From Pseudomonas sp. BGr12 (GTDB lineage: Bacteria; Pseudomonadota; Gammaproteobacteria; Pseudomonadales; Pseudomonadaceae), in contig NZ_JALRNF010000002.1 of the NCBI RefSeq assembly GCF_030272895.1, forward strand, positions 62,001 to 126,000: a stretch of 64,000 nt of DNA, given 5' to 3'. Positions 9,051-16,696 of the stretch are shown in pieces. Below the pieces are notes generated by a model. That model was not told the DNA's origin. It worked only from the letters and a program-made list of their open reading frames with translations, and did not search any database. The first letter of the stretch is position 1; every line of letters begins with the position of its first letter. Position numbers and translations under genes: made by a program.

Positions 9051-10187
9051 TCAGGTGGTGGGCGTACACCAATGGCTGATCAGCCGTCGATACAGGCGCA
9101 GGGCCTCGTCGATGCGGGCGATCTCGCAGTACTCGTCGGTCTGGTGCGCCATGTGTGGGGTACCCGGCCCGAGAATCACGATGGGCACACCCGGGTGGGC
9201 GTGTTGCAGCGCGCAGGCATCGGTGAAGTAGCTGGCGCCACGGGGTTCGGGACGTATGCCGGTTACTTCCTCGGTAATGCCATAGACCGCTGCGATCCAC
9301 GGGGCGTCGATCGCGGTGAATACCGCCGGCAGGTCGAGCACTGCCTGGGCCTCGCAGATATCGGGTTGCAGTTCGGCCAGCAGGGTGTCGCGGGTGGTGG
9401 CGTGGCACATGCCGGGCAGGCTGCGGATATCCACGCACAGCTCGGCCAGGTCCGGCACCACGTTGATGCTGGAGCCTGCGTGTAAGGTGCCGGCACTGAT
9501 GCTGGTGCCGCCCAGCACCGGGTGCTGCGGCGCCGGTACCTGATAGCGCTCGATCTTGCCCAGGGCGCGGGCGACCTTGTACAGCGCGTTGTCGCCACGC
9601 TCGGGCATCGAGCCGTGGGCACTCTTGCCACGGGCGCCGAGCTTGAGCCAGAGCGCGCCCTTGTGGCCGATCAGCGGATAGTTGGCGGTCATCTCGCCGA
9701 CGATGATTGCCCCGGCATTGTGCTGGTCCACACCGTCACGCAGCAGGGCGGCGGCGCCCTGGCAGCCGGTTTCTTCACTGGCGGTCAGCACCAGCACCAC
9801 CCCCGGGGCGTCGGCGATCAGGCGGCGTTCCTGCAGCGCCGCGGTGATGAAGGTCGCGACGCCGGCCTTCATGTCGCTGCTGCCACGGCCGTACAAACGG
9901 CCATCGCGGATCTCGCCGGCGAACGGGTCGGTGGACCAGGGCGCCTGGCCGAGCGGCACGGTATCCAGGTGCCCGGTGAAGCACAGTGGCCGGCCCTGGC
10001 CGTTGCCCAGGTAGGCCACCAGGCTGGCACGTCCCGGTGCCAGTTGGTGCAGGGTGGTGGTGAAGCCCGCGTCCGCCAGCAGCCCGGCCAGGAACTCGGC
10101 GCACGGCTGTTCATTGCCGGGTGGGTTGGTGGTGTCGTAGCGCAACAGGCTACGGGTCAGTTCGATCGCCTGGTCCAATGGGCTCAT
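9051..10187 (-). CDS. M20-family deacylase (ArgE/DapE-like)
   Basis: 378 residues from the ATG at 10187. Metal ligands are visible: H73 and D75 in GHLDTVP, D105 in GSSDMKAG, the catalytic pair E138-E139 in ASEETG, E165 in VGEMT, and a C-terminal His in TPHMAHQTDEY. This is the pattern of the acetylornithine deacetylase/succinyl-diaminopimelate desuccinylase group, which removes an acyl group from an amino acid with two zinc ions. Its ATG overlaps the stop of the triple RidA gene, and a BCCT transporter follows, so it more likely serves catabolism of an imported N-acylated amine or amino acid than arginine synthesis. That is inference. Confidence 0.87.
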   Translation of the reverse strand: MSPLDQAIELTRSLLRYDTTNPPGNEQPCAEFLAGLLADAGFTTTLHQLAPGRASLVAYLGNGQGRPLCFTGHLDTVPLGQAPWSTDPFAGEIRDGRLYGRGSSDMKAGVATFITAALQERRLIADAPGVVLVLTASEETGCQGAAALLRDGVDQHNAGAIIVGEMTANYPLIGHKGALWLKLGARGKSAHGSMPERGDNALYKVARALGKIERYQVPAPQHPVLGGTSISAGTLHAGSSINVVPDLAELCVDIRSLPGMCHATTRDTLLAELQPDICEAQAVLDLPAVFTAIDAPWIAAVYGITEEVTGIRPEPRGASYFTDACALQHAHPGVPIVILGPGTPHMAHQTDEYCEIARIDEALRLYRRLISHWCTPTT

Positions 10188-11377
10188 GCTGGCCTGGCCT
10201 CCACTGCGATGGCATCGACCTGCAGCGGTGCGCCACCCGGCAACCCGTTGACCCTGACCAGGGTGAAGGGCGGCAAGTCCTCGCCACAGCACATGTGCAA
10301 GGCGCGGGTGAACAGCGCCATCGCCCGTTCCGGCGCGTCATCGGCCGCGACCAGCACATGCAGATGGGCGAGTGCCCCGGGGCCGGCGCCAACAGCGCGC
10401 AACAGTGCGACAAGGCGCTGCAGCACCTCGCTGCAGGCCTGCTCGAAGCCTTGGGCTGCAACGCTCTGGCCGGCCACCTGGATGATTGAACCTGCGCGTT
10501 GCACCTGCACCCCAGCCGTCCAGTTGCGATTGCCGCCTTCGGCCGTGGCCTGCGGGTGGCGAACCTCGACCTGGGCGGTGGCGTCGATCTCCAGCAGCAG
10601 GCCTTCATAGAGCAGGTTGACGCCAAAGGCCGTGACCGGTGGCAGCGGTTCGCCGCAGGTGGTACGGACCACGCCCAGGATCTCCTGCAGGCGGGCTTCG
10701 GCGGCTTCGTCGTCACCGTCGTGCAGGTAGCAGACCTTGAGCTGGGTCAGGTCGCTGAACTGCGCCCCGGCATCCAGCAGCACATGGCGGATATGCTCCA
10801 GCACGTTGCGGGTCTGGCCGGGCAGGTCGCCCAGGTTGATCGCCTTGCCGGCGCGATCGGCGCTGACCTGGCCTCCGACCCACACCTGGCTGCCCGCTCG
10901 CCAGCCCTGGGACAAGGGCACCGGGATGCTCCAGTCCCAGCTCTTTTCCGGCATGATTCGTTGCCGCTGCAGAGCGGGCACCGCCAGCGCCTCGGCTTCC
11001 AGCTGGATCAGCGCACCGCGCACGCCGGTACCCTGCACACGCACCGCCGTGGCGGCGGGGCCGGGGTCGGGGAAGTACAGCAGGCGCACCCGGGTCATCT
11101 TCTCCCAGAACACCGTGGCCTGGGCTTCCTCGCCCTCGTAGACGTAATAGGTATTGAGGCGGACCAGATCGGCCATCTGCAAACCGGCAGCGGCCAGCGC
11201 CGCCTGCAGGTTGCGAAAGACCGCGTGGGTCTGCGCTTCGATGTCATCGGCACCGATCAGCGTGCCGACCGCATCGACCGGCAGCACGCCGCCGACGAAG
11301 ACCTGCTGGCCGAGTCGGCGATAACGGAAGGGTTGCACAGGCGAGGGGAGGGGGATCCCAGAGGCGAGGTCGGACAT
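10184..11377 (-). CDS. three RidA/YjgF domains fused in one protein
   Basis: 397 residues from the ATG at 11377. Three successive RidA-like units can be read: about residues 10-130 (GQQVFVGGVLPVDAVGTLIG ... QTHAVFRNLQAALAAAG), about 145-270 (GSQVWVGGQVSADRAGKAIN ... QTRNVLEHIRHVLLDAG), and about 275-395 (GSIIQVAGQSVAAQGFEQAC ... LRAVGAG). Each repeats the order beta-strand ending in G-G or A-G-Q, a long helix with a D/A-G turn, and a strand 'L-x-V' near the end. RidA proteins hydrolyse reactive enamines and imines or bind small ligands. The gene leads the M20 deacylase and BCCT genes and is probably controlled by the LysR gene upstream. Confidence 0.82.
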   Translation of the reverse strand: MSDLASGIPLPSPVQPFRYRRLGQQVFVGGVLPVDAVGTLIGADDIEAQTHAVFRNLQAALAAAGLQMADLVRLNTYYVYEGEEAQATVFWEKMTRVRLLYFPDPGPAATAVRVQGTGVRGALIQLEAEALAVPALQRQRIMPEKSWDWSIPVPLSQGWRAGSQVWVGGQVSADRAGKAINLGDLPGQTRNVLEHIRHVLLDAGAQFSDLTQLKVCYLHDGDDEAAEARLQEILGVVRTTCGEPLPPVTAFGVNLLYEGLLLEIDATAQVEVRHPQATAEGGNRNWTAGVQVQRAGSIIQVAGQSVAAQGFEQACSEVLQRLVALLRAVGAGPGALAHLHVLVAADDAPERAMALFTRALHMCCGEDLPPFTLVRVNGLPGGAPLQVDAIAVEARPA

Positions 11378-11551
11378 GGCGTTGCTCCCGTTGCCCGTCC
11401 GGGCCCGCACATCGTCGGGCCTGCAGGGCAATCGTCAGGTTGGCTTGTTTGTCTCTCCCCAGACTCTAGTGAAGCCGATACTTCGGAAGAATAGCCGGAT
11501 CATGAAGTTGACTTCGGCAAATGGCGAAGCAAGCTGAACCGTTCTGTGCCG

Positions 11552-12454
11552 TCAGTCCTGGCGACCTGCGCAGTCGAGCAACTGCTGGTGGAAGGCCACG
11601 ACCGTGCGTGGCGCTCTGGCGGTGCGATGGCGGATGATGTGGAAATCCAGTTCGGGCGCGTACTGATCCGCGCACAGCCTGCGCAGCTCGGCCTTGTCGA
11701 CCCAGGGCTGGGCATAGTGCAGCGGCAGGAATCCGATGTACTGGCCGGAGACGATCATCATCGCCCGCGCCTCGACGTTATCGACGCTGCCGGCGGCCCG
11801 CTCGGCCTGCAACTGGTCGAGGTCGAAGCGCCCGAGAAAGGTCCGTGCGGCGACCCGTGCCTGGCTCAGCAACAGCGGCGTGATACTGGCGTCATCCCGG
11901 GCGAACAGTGGATTGCTGCGTGAGCAGAACAGCCCGTGGGTTTCCTTGTACAGCGCCGTATAGTCCAGCCCCGGCAGGCGCGAGGGAAACGGCCCGACCG
12001 CCAGATGCAGGCGGCCATCCATCACCCGTTGCTCCAGGGCGCTGGGGGTGTCGATATGAATCTGCAGATGCACCTGCGGCGCCATCTCGCCGAAGCGGCG
12101 AATGGCCAGGGTCAGCGGGCTGCCCGGGTCGGTGAGGGTGGCGTCGATCACCCCGACGCGCAGCACCCCACTCAACTGCTCGCGCAGCGTGGCGGCCTCC
12201 ATGGCGAAGGTCTCGACGGCCGCCAGCATACGCTGCGCCGCCTCGTACAGCACCGCGCCTTCATCGGTGAGGCGGAACCCCGAACGACCCCGTTCGCACA
12301 AGCGGACACCGAGGCGGGTTTCCAGCAGGCTCATCTGCTCGCTGATGGCCGAGACACTGGTGTTGAGCGCCGACTGCGCTGCGGAAAAGCCGCCGCATTG
12401 CACCACCGTCTCGAAAATTCGCAGTGACTTCAGATCCGCATCCTGTATCCGCAT
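11552..12454 (-). CDS. LysR-family transcriptional regulator
   Basis: 300 residues from ATG at 12454. The N-terminus has the LysR winged helix (LRIFETVVQCGGFSAAQSAL, then a recognition helix VSAISEQMSLLETRLG, followed by F-R-L-T-D-E-G), and the rest is a substrate-binding domain. It is on the same strand as, and 174 bp upstream of, the triple RidA gene, and faces a GNAT gene across about 150 bp. By position it is the likely controller of the RidA-deacylase-BCCT set. It resembles the LysR protein at 29170-30054 in length and motif layout. Confidence 0.88.
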   Translation of the reverse strand: MRIQDADLKSLRIFETVVQCGGFSAAQSALNTSVSAISEQMSLLETRLGVRLCERGRSGFRLTDEGAVLYEAAQRMLAAVETFAMEAATLREQLSGVLRVGVIDATLTDPGSPLTLAIRRFGEMAPQVHLQIHIDTPSALEQRVMDGRLHLAVGPFPSRLPGLDYTALYKETHGLFCSRSNPLFARDDASITPLLLSQARVAARTFLGRFDLDQLQAERAAGSVDNVEARAMMIVSGQYIGFLPLHYAQPWVDKAELRRLCADQYAPELDFHIIRHRTARAPRTVVAFHQQLLDCAGRQD

Positions 12455-12601
12455 CGACGTCGCTCCCGATAGCCGCGCTGTTATGTAACACGGCAGGCCG
12501 GATGCTCTCCAGCCCCTGTATGGCGCATTTGCCCATGATCTGTATCTAACGCTCGCCACCCACAGGCCCTAGCATCGAAACCTCCTACTCAGGAACAGGC
12601 C

Positions 12602-13105
12602 ATGACCGCAATCCCTGGCACCCTCGACTTCGGCGGTCTGACGCCGCGCCGGCTGTCCCTGGCCGACCATCCGATGATCTGCGCCCAGCGCGAAGCCATG
12701 TTCCTCGAAGCCGGAGGTGACCCGGCGCAACTGCAGCTTATGAGCGAACACTTTCGCCCCTGGCTGCAGCAGCGCCTGAGTGACGAGCGCTACTACGGCT
12801 TCGCCCTGATGGACGCGGGCCAGCCGGTGGCGGCGATCGGCCTGATGAGCATCGACTGGCCGCCGCACCCGTCGCACCCGACCCAGGATCAGCGTGGTTA
12901 TGTGCTCAATGTTTTCGTCGACCCTGCCTACCGGCGCCGGGGGCTGGCCTCGGCGCTGATGAACCTGGCGGATGCCGAGTTTGCCCGACGGGGCATCGGC
13001 TATGCGGTGCTCCATGCGACCGAGGTGGGCAGGCCGGTGTATGAGGCATTGGGCTGGGCGGCTACTGCTGAAATGGCGAAAACCCTGGATGCTGAACACA
13101 TTTGA
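12602..13105 (+). CDS. GNAT-family N-acetyltransferase
   Basis: 167 residues. The acetyl-CoA pyrophosphate-binding motif is RRRGLAS within VLNVFVDPAYRRRGLASALM, followed by a Y-E-A-L-G-W segment near the C-terminus, both typical for GNAT enzymes. A purine-rich site lies just before the ATG (CAGGAACAGGCC). Substrate unknown: members acetylate amines, antibiotics or protein N-termini. It is divergent from the LysR gene. Confidence 0.85.
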   Translation: MTAIPGTLDFGGLTPRRLSLADHPMICAQREAMFLEAGGDPAQLQLMSEHFRPWLQQRLSDERYYGFALMDAGQPVAAIGLMSIDWPPHPSHPTQDQRGYVLNVFVDPAYRRRGLASALMNLADAEFARRGIGYAVLHATEVGRPVYEALGWAATAEMAKTLDAEHI

Positions 13106-13151
13106 ATCTGTCGTCACCGAGGTGCCCGGTTGCGACTGCTGCGTAGTCGAT

Positions 13152-13240
13152 CGCAGGCTTCGCCAGCTCCCACAGGGGGCTGTGTACACCGAGACCCTGT
13201 GGGAGCCGGCAGCGCCGGCGATGGCTTCTGCGGATGCAAC
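13152..13240. repeat. degenerate REP-like hairpins
   Basis: CTCCCAC (13167-13173) and GTGGGAG (13199-13205) form the core of an imperfect inverted repeat, and GCAGGCTTCGCCAGCTCCCAC recurs in the intergenic cluster near 46690-46715. The remainder of the gap up to 13367 shows no gene that I can support. Confidence 0.6.
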
Positions 13241-13366
13241 CGAATGTCCGGAACACTATAGTCCCGCTGCTACCGCAACCAAACGATGGGTGGCGACTGC
13301 ACGCAGGTCGGTCAACCGGGAATAAATATTCCCTATGTGCCTGTTAATCCTTTCTCCTCAATTTCA

Positions 13367-13840
13367 TTACCTTATACATTTTCCGCTGATGGTCCCTTTT
13401 ATAGTGTGTTCATTTACATCTTTTATGAGGACCTCTAGCCAGTCGCAATCGGTCCTTGTTATTTTGAAAATAGTTCCTTTTTTCAGGCCTGCATATGCCT
13501 GTACTCCTTCGGGTATTGAAATTTCGATATTAAGTATTTGCCACTCGTCAGTGTCGGGGTCAAGGTAAATTCCCCCATTCTTGACGGATACATAATGATC
13601 GCCGATGAAGGTTTCAGACTCTTCGATGCTGAATTTCTCTTTAAATTCTTTCTTTGCTGGGGGAGTGTCTTTGGCGTCGAATAGCCTTCGGTATAGATCG
13701 CTGTCGACGATGTCTGAAATGTTGCCAACGATTGATGCTGCGCCTGCGAAAATAACTGCTGCGAAACAGGTCGCAGCGACAATGGGATGGTTTTTTGCTT
13801 TAAAGATCCACTCATCGAGCAAAGTTCGCTTTTCGGACAT
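13367..13840 (-). CDS. A+T-rich hypothetical membrane-anchored protein
   Basis: 157 residues: a short cytoplasmic N-terminus, one membrane segment at about residues 20-42 (VAATCFAAVIFAGAASIVGN), then a soluble domain of about 110 residues with acidic and beta-like content (FIGDHYVSVKNGGIYL). I recognise no family. The gene and its flanks are clearly richer in A+T than the surrounding coding sequence and use codons such as AAT, ATA and TTT freely, unlike the neighbours, so it may have arrived by transfer. It is a single gene with REP-like debris on one side. Confidence 0.65.
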   Translation of the reverse strand: MSEKRTLLDEWIFKAKNHPIVAATCFAAVIFAGAASIVGNISDIVDSDLYRRLFDAKDTPPAKKEFKEKFSIEESETFIGDHYVSVKNGGIYLDPDTDEWQILNIEISIPEGVQAYAGLKKGTIFKITRTDCDWLEVLIKDVNEHTIKGTISGKCIR

Positions 13841-14006
13841 GACGCTGCCCTCGTCGAGGCTGGATCACATTTTTACGAAAATTATAGAGCATTCGATCTA
13901 TGTGAAAAAATGTGCGCGCTTTGGAGCTTTCTCCCATTCTTTGCAGGTGGATTAAGATGAGGGGCGAGTAGCAGAAGGGGACAGAATTATCTCTCCTGAT
14001 GCAGGA

Positions 14007-15098
14007 CTATTTCAGAATAAACAAATCCCCTTCCACACCCAGCTCACCCCGCTTGCGACTCTGCGCCGCGGCATCATAAACAATCAACAAAACCTCCCCA
14101 CCACCTTCACCCCGCCCAAACAAACACATCCCCTCCGCATGGTCGTCCCCGTGCCCAAAAGGCACCTCCAACACCGCCTCCAACTGCTCCGAAAAAACCA
14201 CAAGTTCCTCACCATCTGCAAAACCACCCCGCCACCGAAACACCCTCACCGGCCCATCCAGATCCATGGTCGGCCCCGCCAGAATCAACAGGTCCTTACC
14301 ACTGACACACAAATCCCGCACCCCCAGCCCATCGAGCTCGAAGAAGTGCTTGCGATAACGCCGCCCCTCCGGCCCGATCTTCTTCAACACCAACGTATCG
14401 CTAGAGTCGGCCTCAAGCTCCGGCTCGATCTCCAACAACACCGTCCAGCCACGTAGCACCGGCCCCCGCAACCCCAACAACAGCCGCGAGCCGATGACCG
14501 CCATCCCTTCGATATCGAAACCGTTGTCCTTGCCCGGAATGCGTAGAAAGTCCCGCAGCTGATCATCCAGGGCAATTTCCCGGGTCAGGTCGTTGCCCAG
14601 CGCGTTGCCATGCAGCTGCGCCGGGGTACGTTCACCGCCAGCCACTTCCCAGGCGAGCTCATGGCTGTCGTGTTGCTGCACCACGGGAATACGCGCCAAC
14701 AGGAAGCGATTGCCGTCCGCTTCTACCGTCGATAGCCGCTTGATGTTCTTCTGCGCAGGCTTGTCGGCCTCGGCCTCCTTGCGCTTGAGGCTGTGGGAGC
14801 CCACCACCCAGAGGTAGCCTTGGTCAGGGTCATAGGCCAGTCCCTCGATATCGATCTCTTCGTCTGGCTCCGGCAGGGGCAGGTCCAGGTACGCCATGAG
14901 CGGGAAGGATTGGTGCTCATCGCAGATCACCCCGTCGCCGGGTGCCGCACGCTGGATGGTCAGGCGCTCAAGGCTGGTGGTTTCGTCGTTGGCCACCCAC
15001 AGTGTGTCGCCAATGCGCTGGGCGACCGACAGGCCTTCGCGCAACGCTGCCGATCCCCGGCCAAAGGTCAGTAGCACGAAATTGCTTCGGTCATTCAT
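14007..15098 (-). CDS. DUF3616-family protein
   Basis: 363 residues reading as a beta-propeller-like protein: repeated segments such as DIEGLAYDPDQGYLWVVGSHS, GFDIEGMAVIGSRLLLGLRG and HAEGMCLFGRGEGG resemble the blades of the DUF3616 family, whose function is unknown. No signal peptide is apparent, so it is probably cytoplasmic. The last third of the gene has an unusual base skew (the plus strand is nearly all C and A from about 14030 to 14330). It stands alone. Confidence 0.75.
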   Translation of the reverse strand: MNDRSNFVLLTFGRGSAALREGLSVAQRIGDTLWVANDETTSLERLTIQRAAPGDGVICDEHQSFPLMAYLDLPLPEPDEEIDIEGLAYDPDQGYLWVVGSHSLKRKEAEADKPAQKNIKRLSTVEADGNRFLLARIPVVQQHDSHELAWEVAGGERTPAQLHGNALGNDLTREIALDDQLRDFLRIPGKDNGFDIEGMAVIGSRLLLGLRGPVLRGWTVLLEIEPELEADSSDTLVLKKIGPEGRRYRKHFFELDGLGVRDLCVSGKDLLILAGPTMDLDGPVRVFRWRGGFADGEELVVFSEQLEAVLEVPFGHGDDHAEGMCLFGRGEGGGEVLLIVYDAAAQSRKRGELGVEGDLFILK

Positions 15099-15425
15099 GG
15101 GCGCTCTCCCGCCTGACGAGGTAAAGCGAACACGCTGTTGTCGAGGCTAGTGTTTGCGCAACCACAATCAAGCTACTTCGCTAGCACGTTTTTTCACAGG
15201 CGATAGAGCAGGGGAGAATAACCAGGGGATGGCCCGGCCGGACTTTTCTGCCCATGGGGTGATCGATTCGAGGCGATGCGCGTGAGGTGTTTTTCATTTC
15301 AGGTTTGAAAATCCCGGCCGTTTCACCTACACCTCAATCGAGTTCGCGAGTCGTTCAGCCGAGCAGTCGTACGAGTCATCGCGCGTCGGAGTCAGCCAAC
15401 GAGCAATTTGCGAGGAATACACAAT
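15099..15425. other. intergenic region with divergent promoters
   Basis: About 330 bp between the DUF3616 gene (minus) and the DUF3015 gene (plus). It must hold both promoters. GAGGAA just before 15426 is the ribosome-binding site of the DUF3015 gene. I see no further gene and no strong repeat. Confidence 0.5.
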
Positions 15426-15932
15426 ATGGCTACAAACCTGATCGGCAAAATCTTGATCTTCGGGATTCTCAGCACGGCTGGCGTGATGGCACACGCAGGA
15501 CAGGCCGGCGGAGGCGGATGCGGCTGGGGGAATATGCTCTTTGACGGCAAAAGCGGGCTAGGCCCTCATTTGCTGGCTACCACCACCAACGGCACCTCCG
15601 GTAACGCCACGTTCGGTCTGACGTCGGGTACCAATGGTTGCGACTCCAGCGTGCGTCTGGGCTACGGTGGCCGTTCGTGGCTGGCCATGAATGGCATGCT
15701 CGATTCTGTTGCCGAAGATATGGCCCAGGGCCACGGCGAAGCCCTGGATGCCTATGCCACCCTGCTGGGCATCGAGCAGGACGACCGCGCCCATTTTGCC
15801 AAAGTCGCCCAGGATAACTTCGCCACCATTTTCTCGGCGCCCGACGTGACTGGGGAGCAGGTTTTGACCGCCACATTGGATGTCATGAGCCGCGACCAGC
15901 AACTGGCGCGCTATGTCAGACAGCCAAGCTGA
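15426..15932 (+). CDS. DUF3015-family secreted protein
   Basis: 168 residues with a signal peptide (hydrophobic residues 6-21, likely cut after AHA). The mature part begins GQAGGGGCGWGNMLF and contains GTSGNATFGLTSGTNGC and MNGMLDSVAEDMAQGHGEAL, which I recognise as the DUF3015 family common in Pseudomonas and relatives. The two cysteines (CGWG and GC-D) may form a disulfide in the periplasm. Function unknown. A strong hairpin follows the stop codon. Confidence 0.85.
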   Translation: MATNLIGKILIFGILSTAGVMAHAGQAGGGGCGWGNMLFDGKSGLGPHLLATTTNGTSGNATFGLTSGTNGCDSSVRLGYGGRSWLAMNGMLDSVAEDMAQGHGEALDAYATLLGIEQDDRAHFAKVAQDNFATIFSAPDVTGEQVLTATLDVMSRDQQLARYVRQPS

Positions 15933-15950
15933 GTAACCGCGGTGTGTATC

Positions 15951-15978
15951 GCCAAAGTCCTTTTCGAAGGGCTTTGGC
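15951..15978 (+). terminator. UUCG-loop hairpin after the DUF3015 gene
   Basis: GCCAAAGTCCTT, loop TTCG, AAGGGCTTTGGC: a 12-bp stem with one T-G wobble, 18 bp beyond the stop codon. It is placed like a terminator but lacks a run of T afterwards, so it may instead protect the 3' end of the message. Confidence 0.6.
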
Positions 15979-16231
15979 GCAACACCCAAGCCCTCTGCCA
16001 GCGTGAATCTCCCTCCTGCCGGTGATCTCATATCAGCGCTTCTCTGGTCGCCCTGCACCCTGGTCGTGGCGCAATATCTACTATTCTCACCCCATGTGCG
16101 GCTGCACCTGAGCCCCGCTGTGAATAACGCAGTACCGGTCTGGCAGTCCTCTCATTCGAAATGGTGCTCAGCGCGCACGCGGTTATTTGACTGCGTGCTT
16201 TTTCTTGCCCAATGCACCTGGGGAGGTAGCC

Positions 16232-16696
16232 ATGGCTATTCGATACCTGAGTATTGTTCTTGTCTGCGTAGTGCTTGGCGCATGCAGTTCCAATGGCAAT
16301 AAGCAAGGCATTGGGGCTGTGGTCGGCGGTGCGTTGGGCGCAATCACCGGTGCCGCGGTTTCCAAGAGTTCCAACAAGACAACGGGTATTGCCGTCGGAG
16401 CCGCTGTTGGCGCACTGGTTGGCTATGGCGTGGGCCGCTACCTCGACGACCAGGACAAACAGCGCATGGCCACGGCCACCACTCAAACCGCGGAGAGTGG
16501 CCGGGCGCAGGAAGTGCATAACCCCGATACCGGCACCACGATTCGCACCGAGCCTGTAAAGACCACCCCCGCCAGCACACCCAGCACTGCCAGCAATTGC
16601 CGTACGGTCAGGCAGTCGGTCGAGCTGCCCGATGGACGCAATGAAAGCGAAGATGTGACCTTGTGCAAAGGCCCCAATGGCTGGGAAGCGGTATGA
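16232..16696 (+). CDS. glycine-zipper lipoprotein
   Basis: 154 residues. Start at 16232 is preceded by GGGAGG and gives a lipoprotein signal ending VLGAC, with Cys at residue 18. Residues about 25-75 are two glycine-zipper helices (GAVVGGALGAITGAAV and GIAVGAAVGALVGYGVG), as in 17-kDa surface antigen and OmpA-associated lipoproteins. The C-terminal part has two cysteines (NCRTVRQ and LCKGPNGW). It probably sits in the outer membrane facing the periplasm. Its stop overlaps the ATG of the Sel1-repeat gene, so the two are translationally coupled. Confidence 0.8.
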   Translation: MAIRYLSIVLVCVVLGACSSNGNKQGIGAVVGGALGAITGAAVSKSSNKTTGIAVGAAVGALVGYGVGRYLDDQDKQRMATATTQTAESGRAQEVHNPDTGTTIRTEPVKTTPASTPSTASNCRTVRQSVELPDGRNESEDVTLCKGPNGWEAV

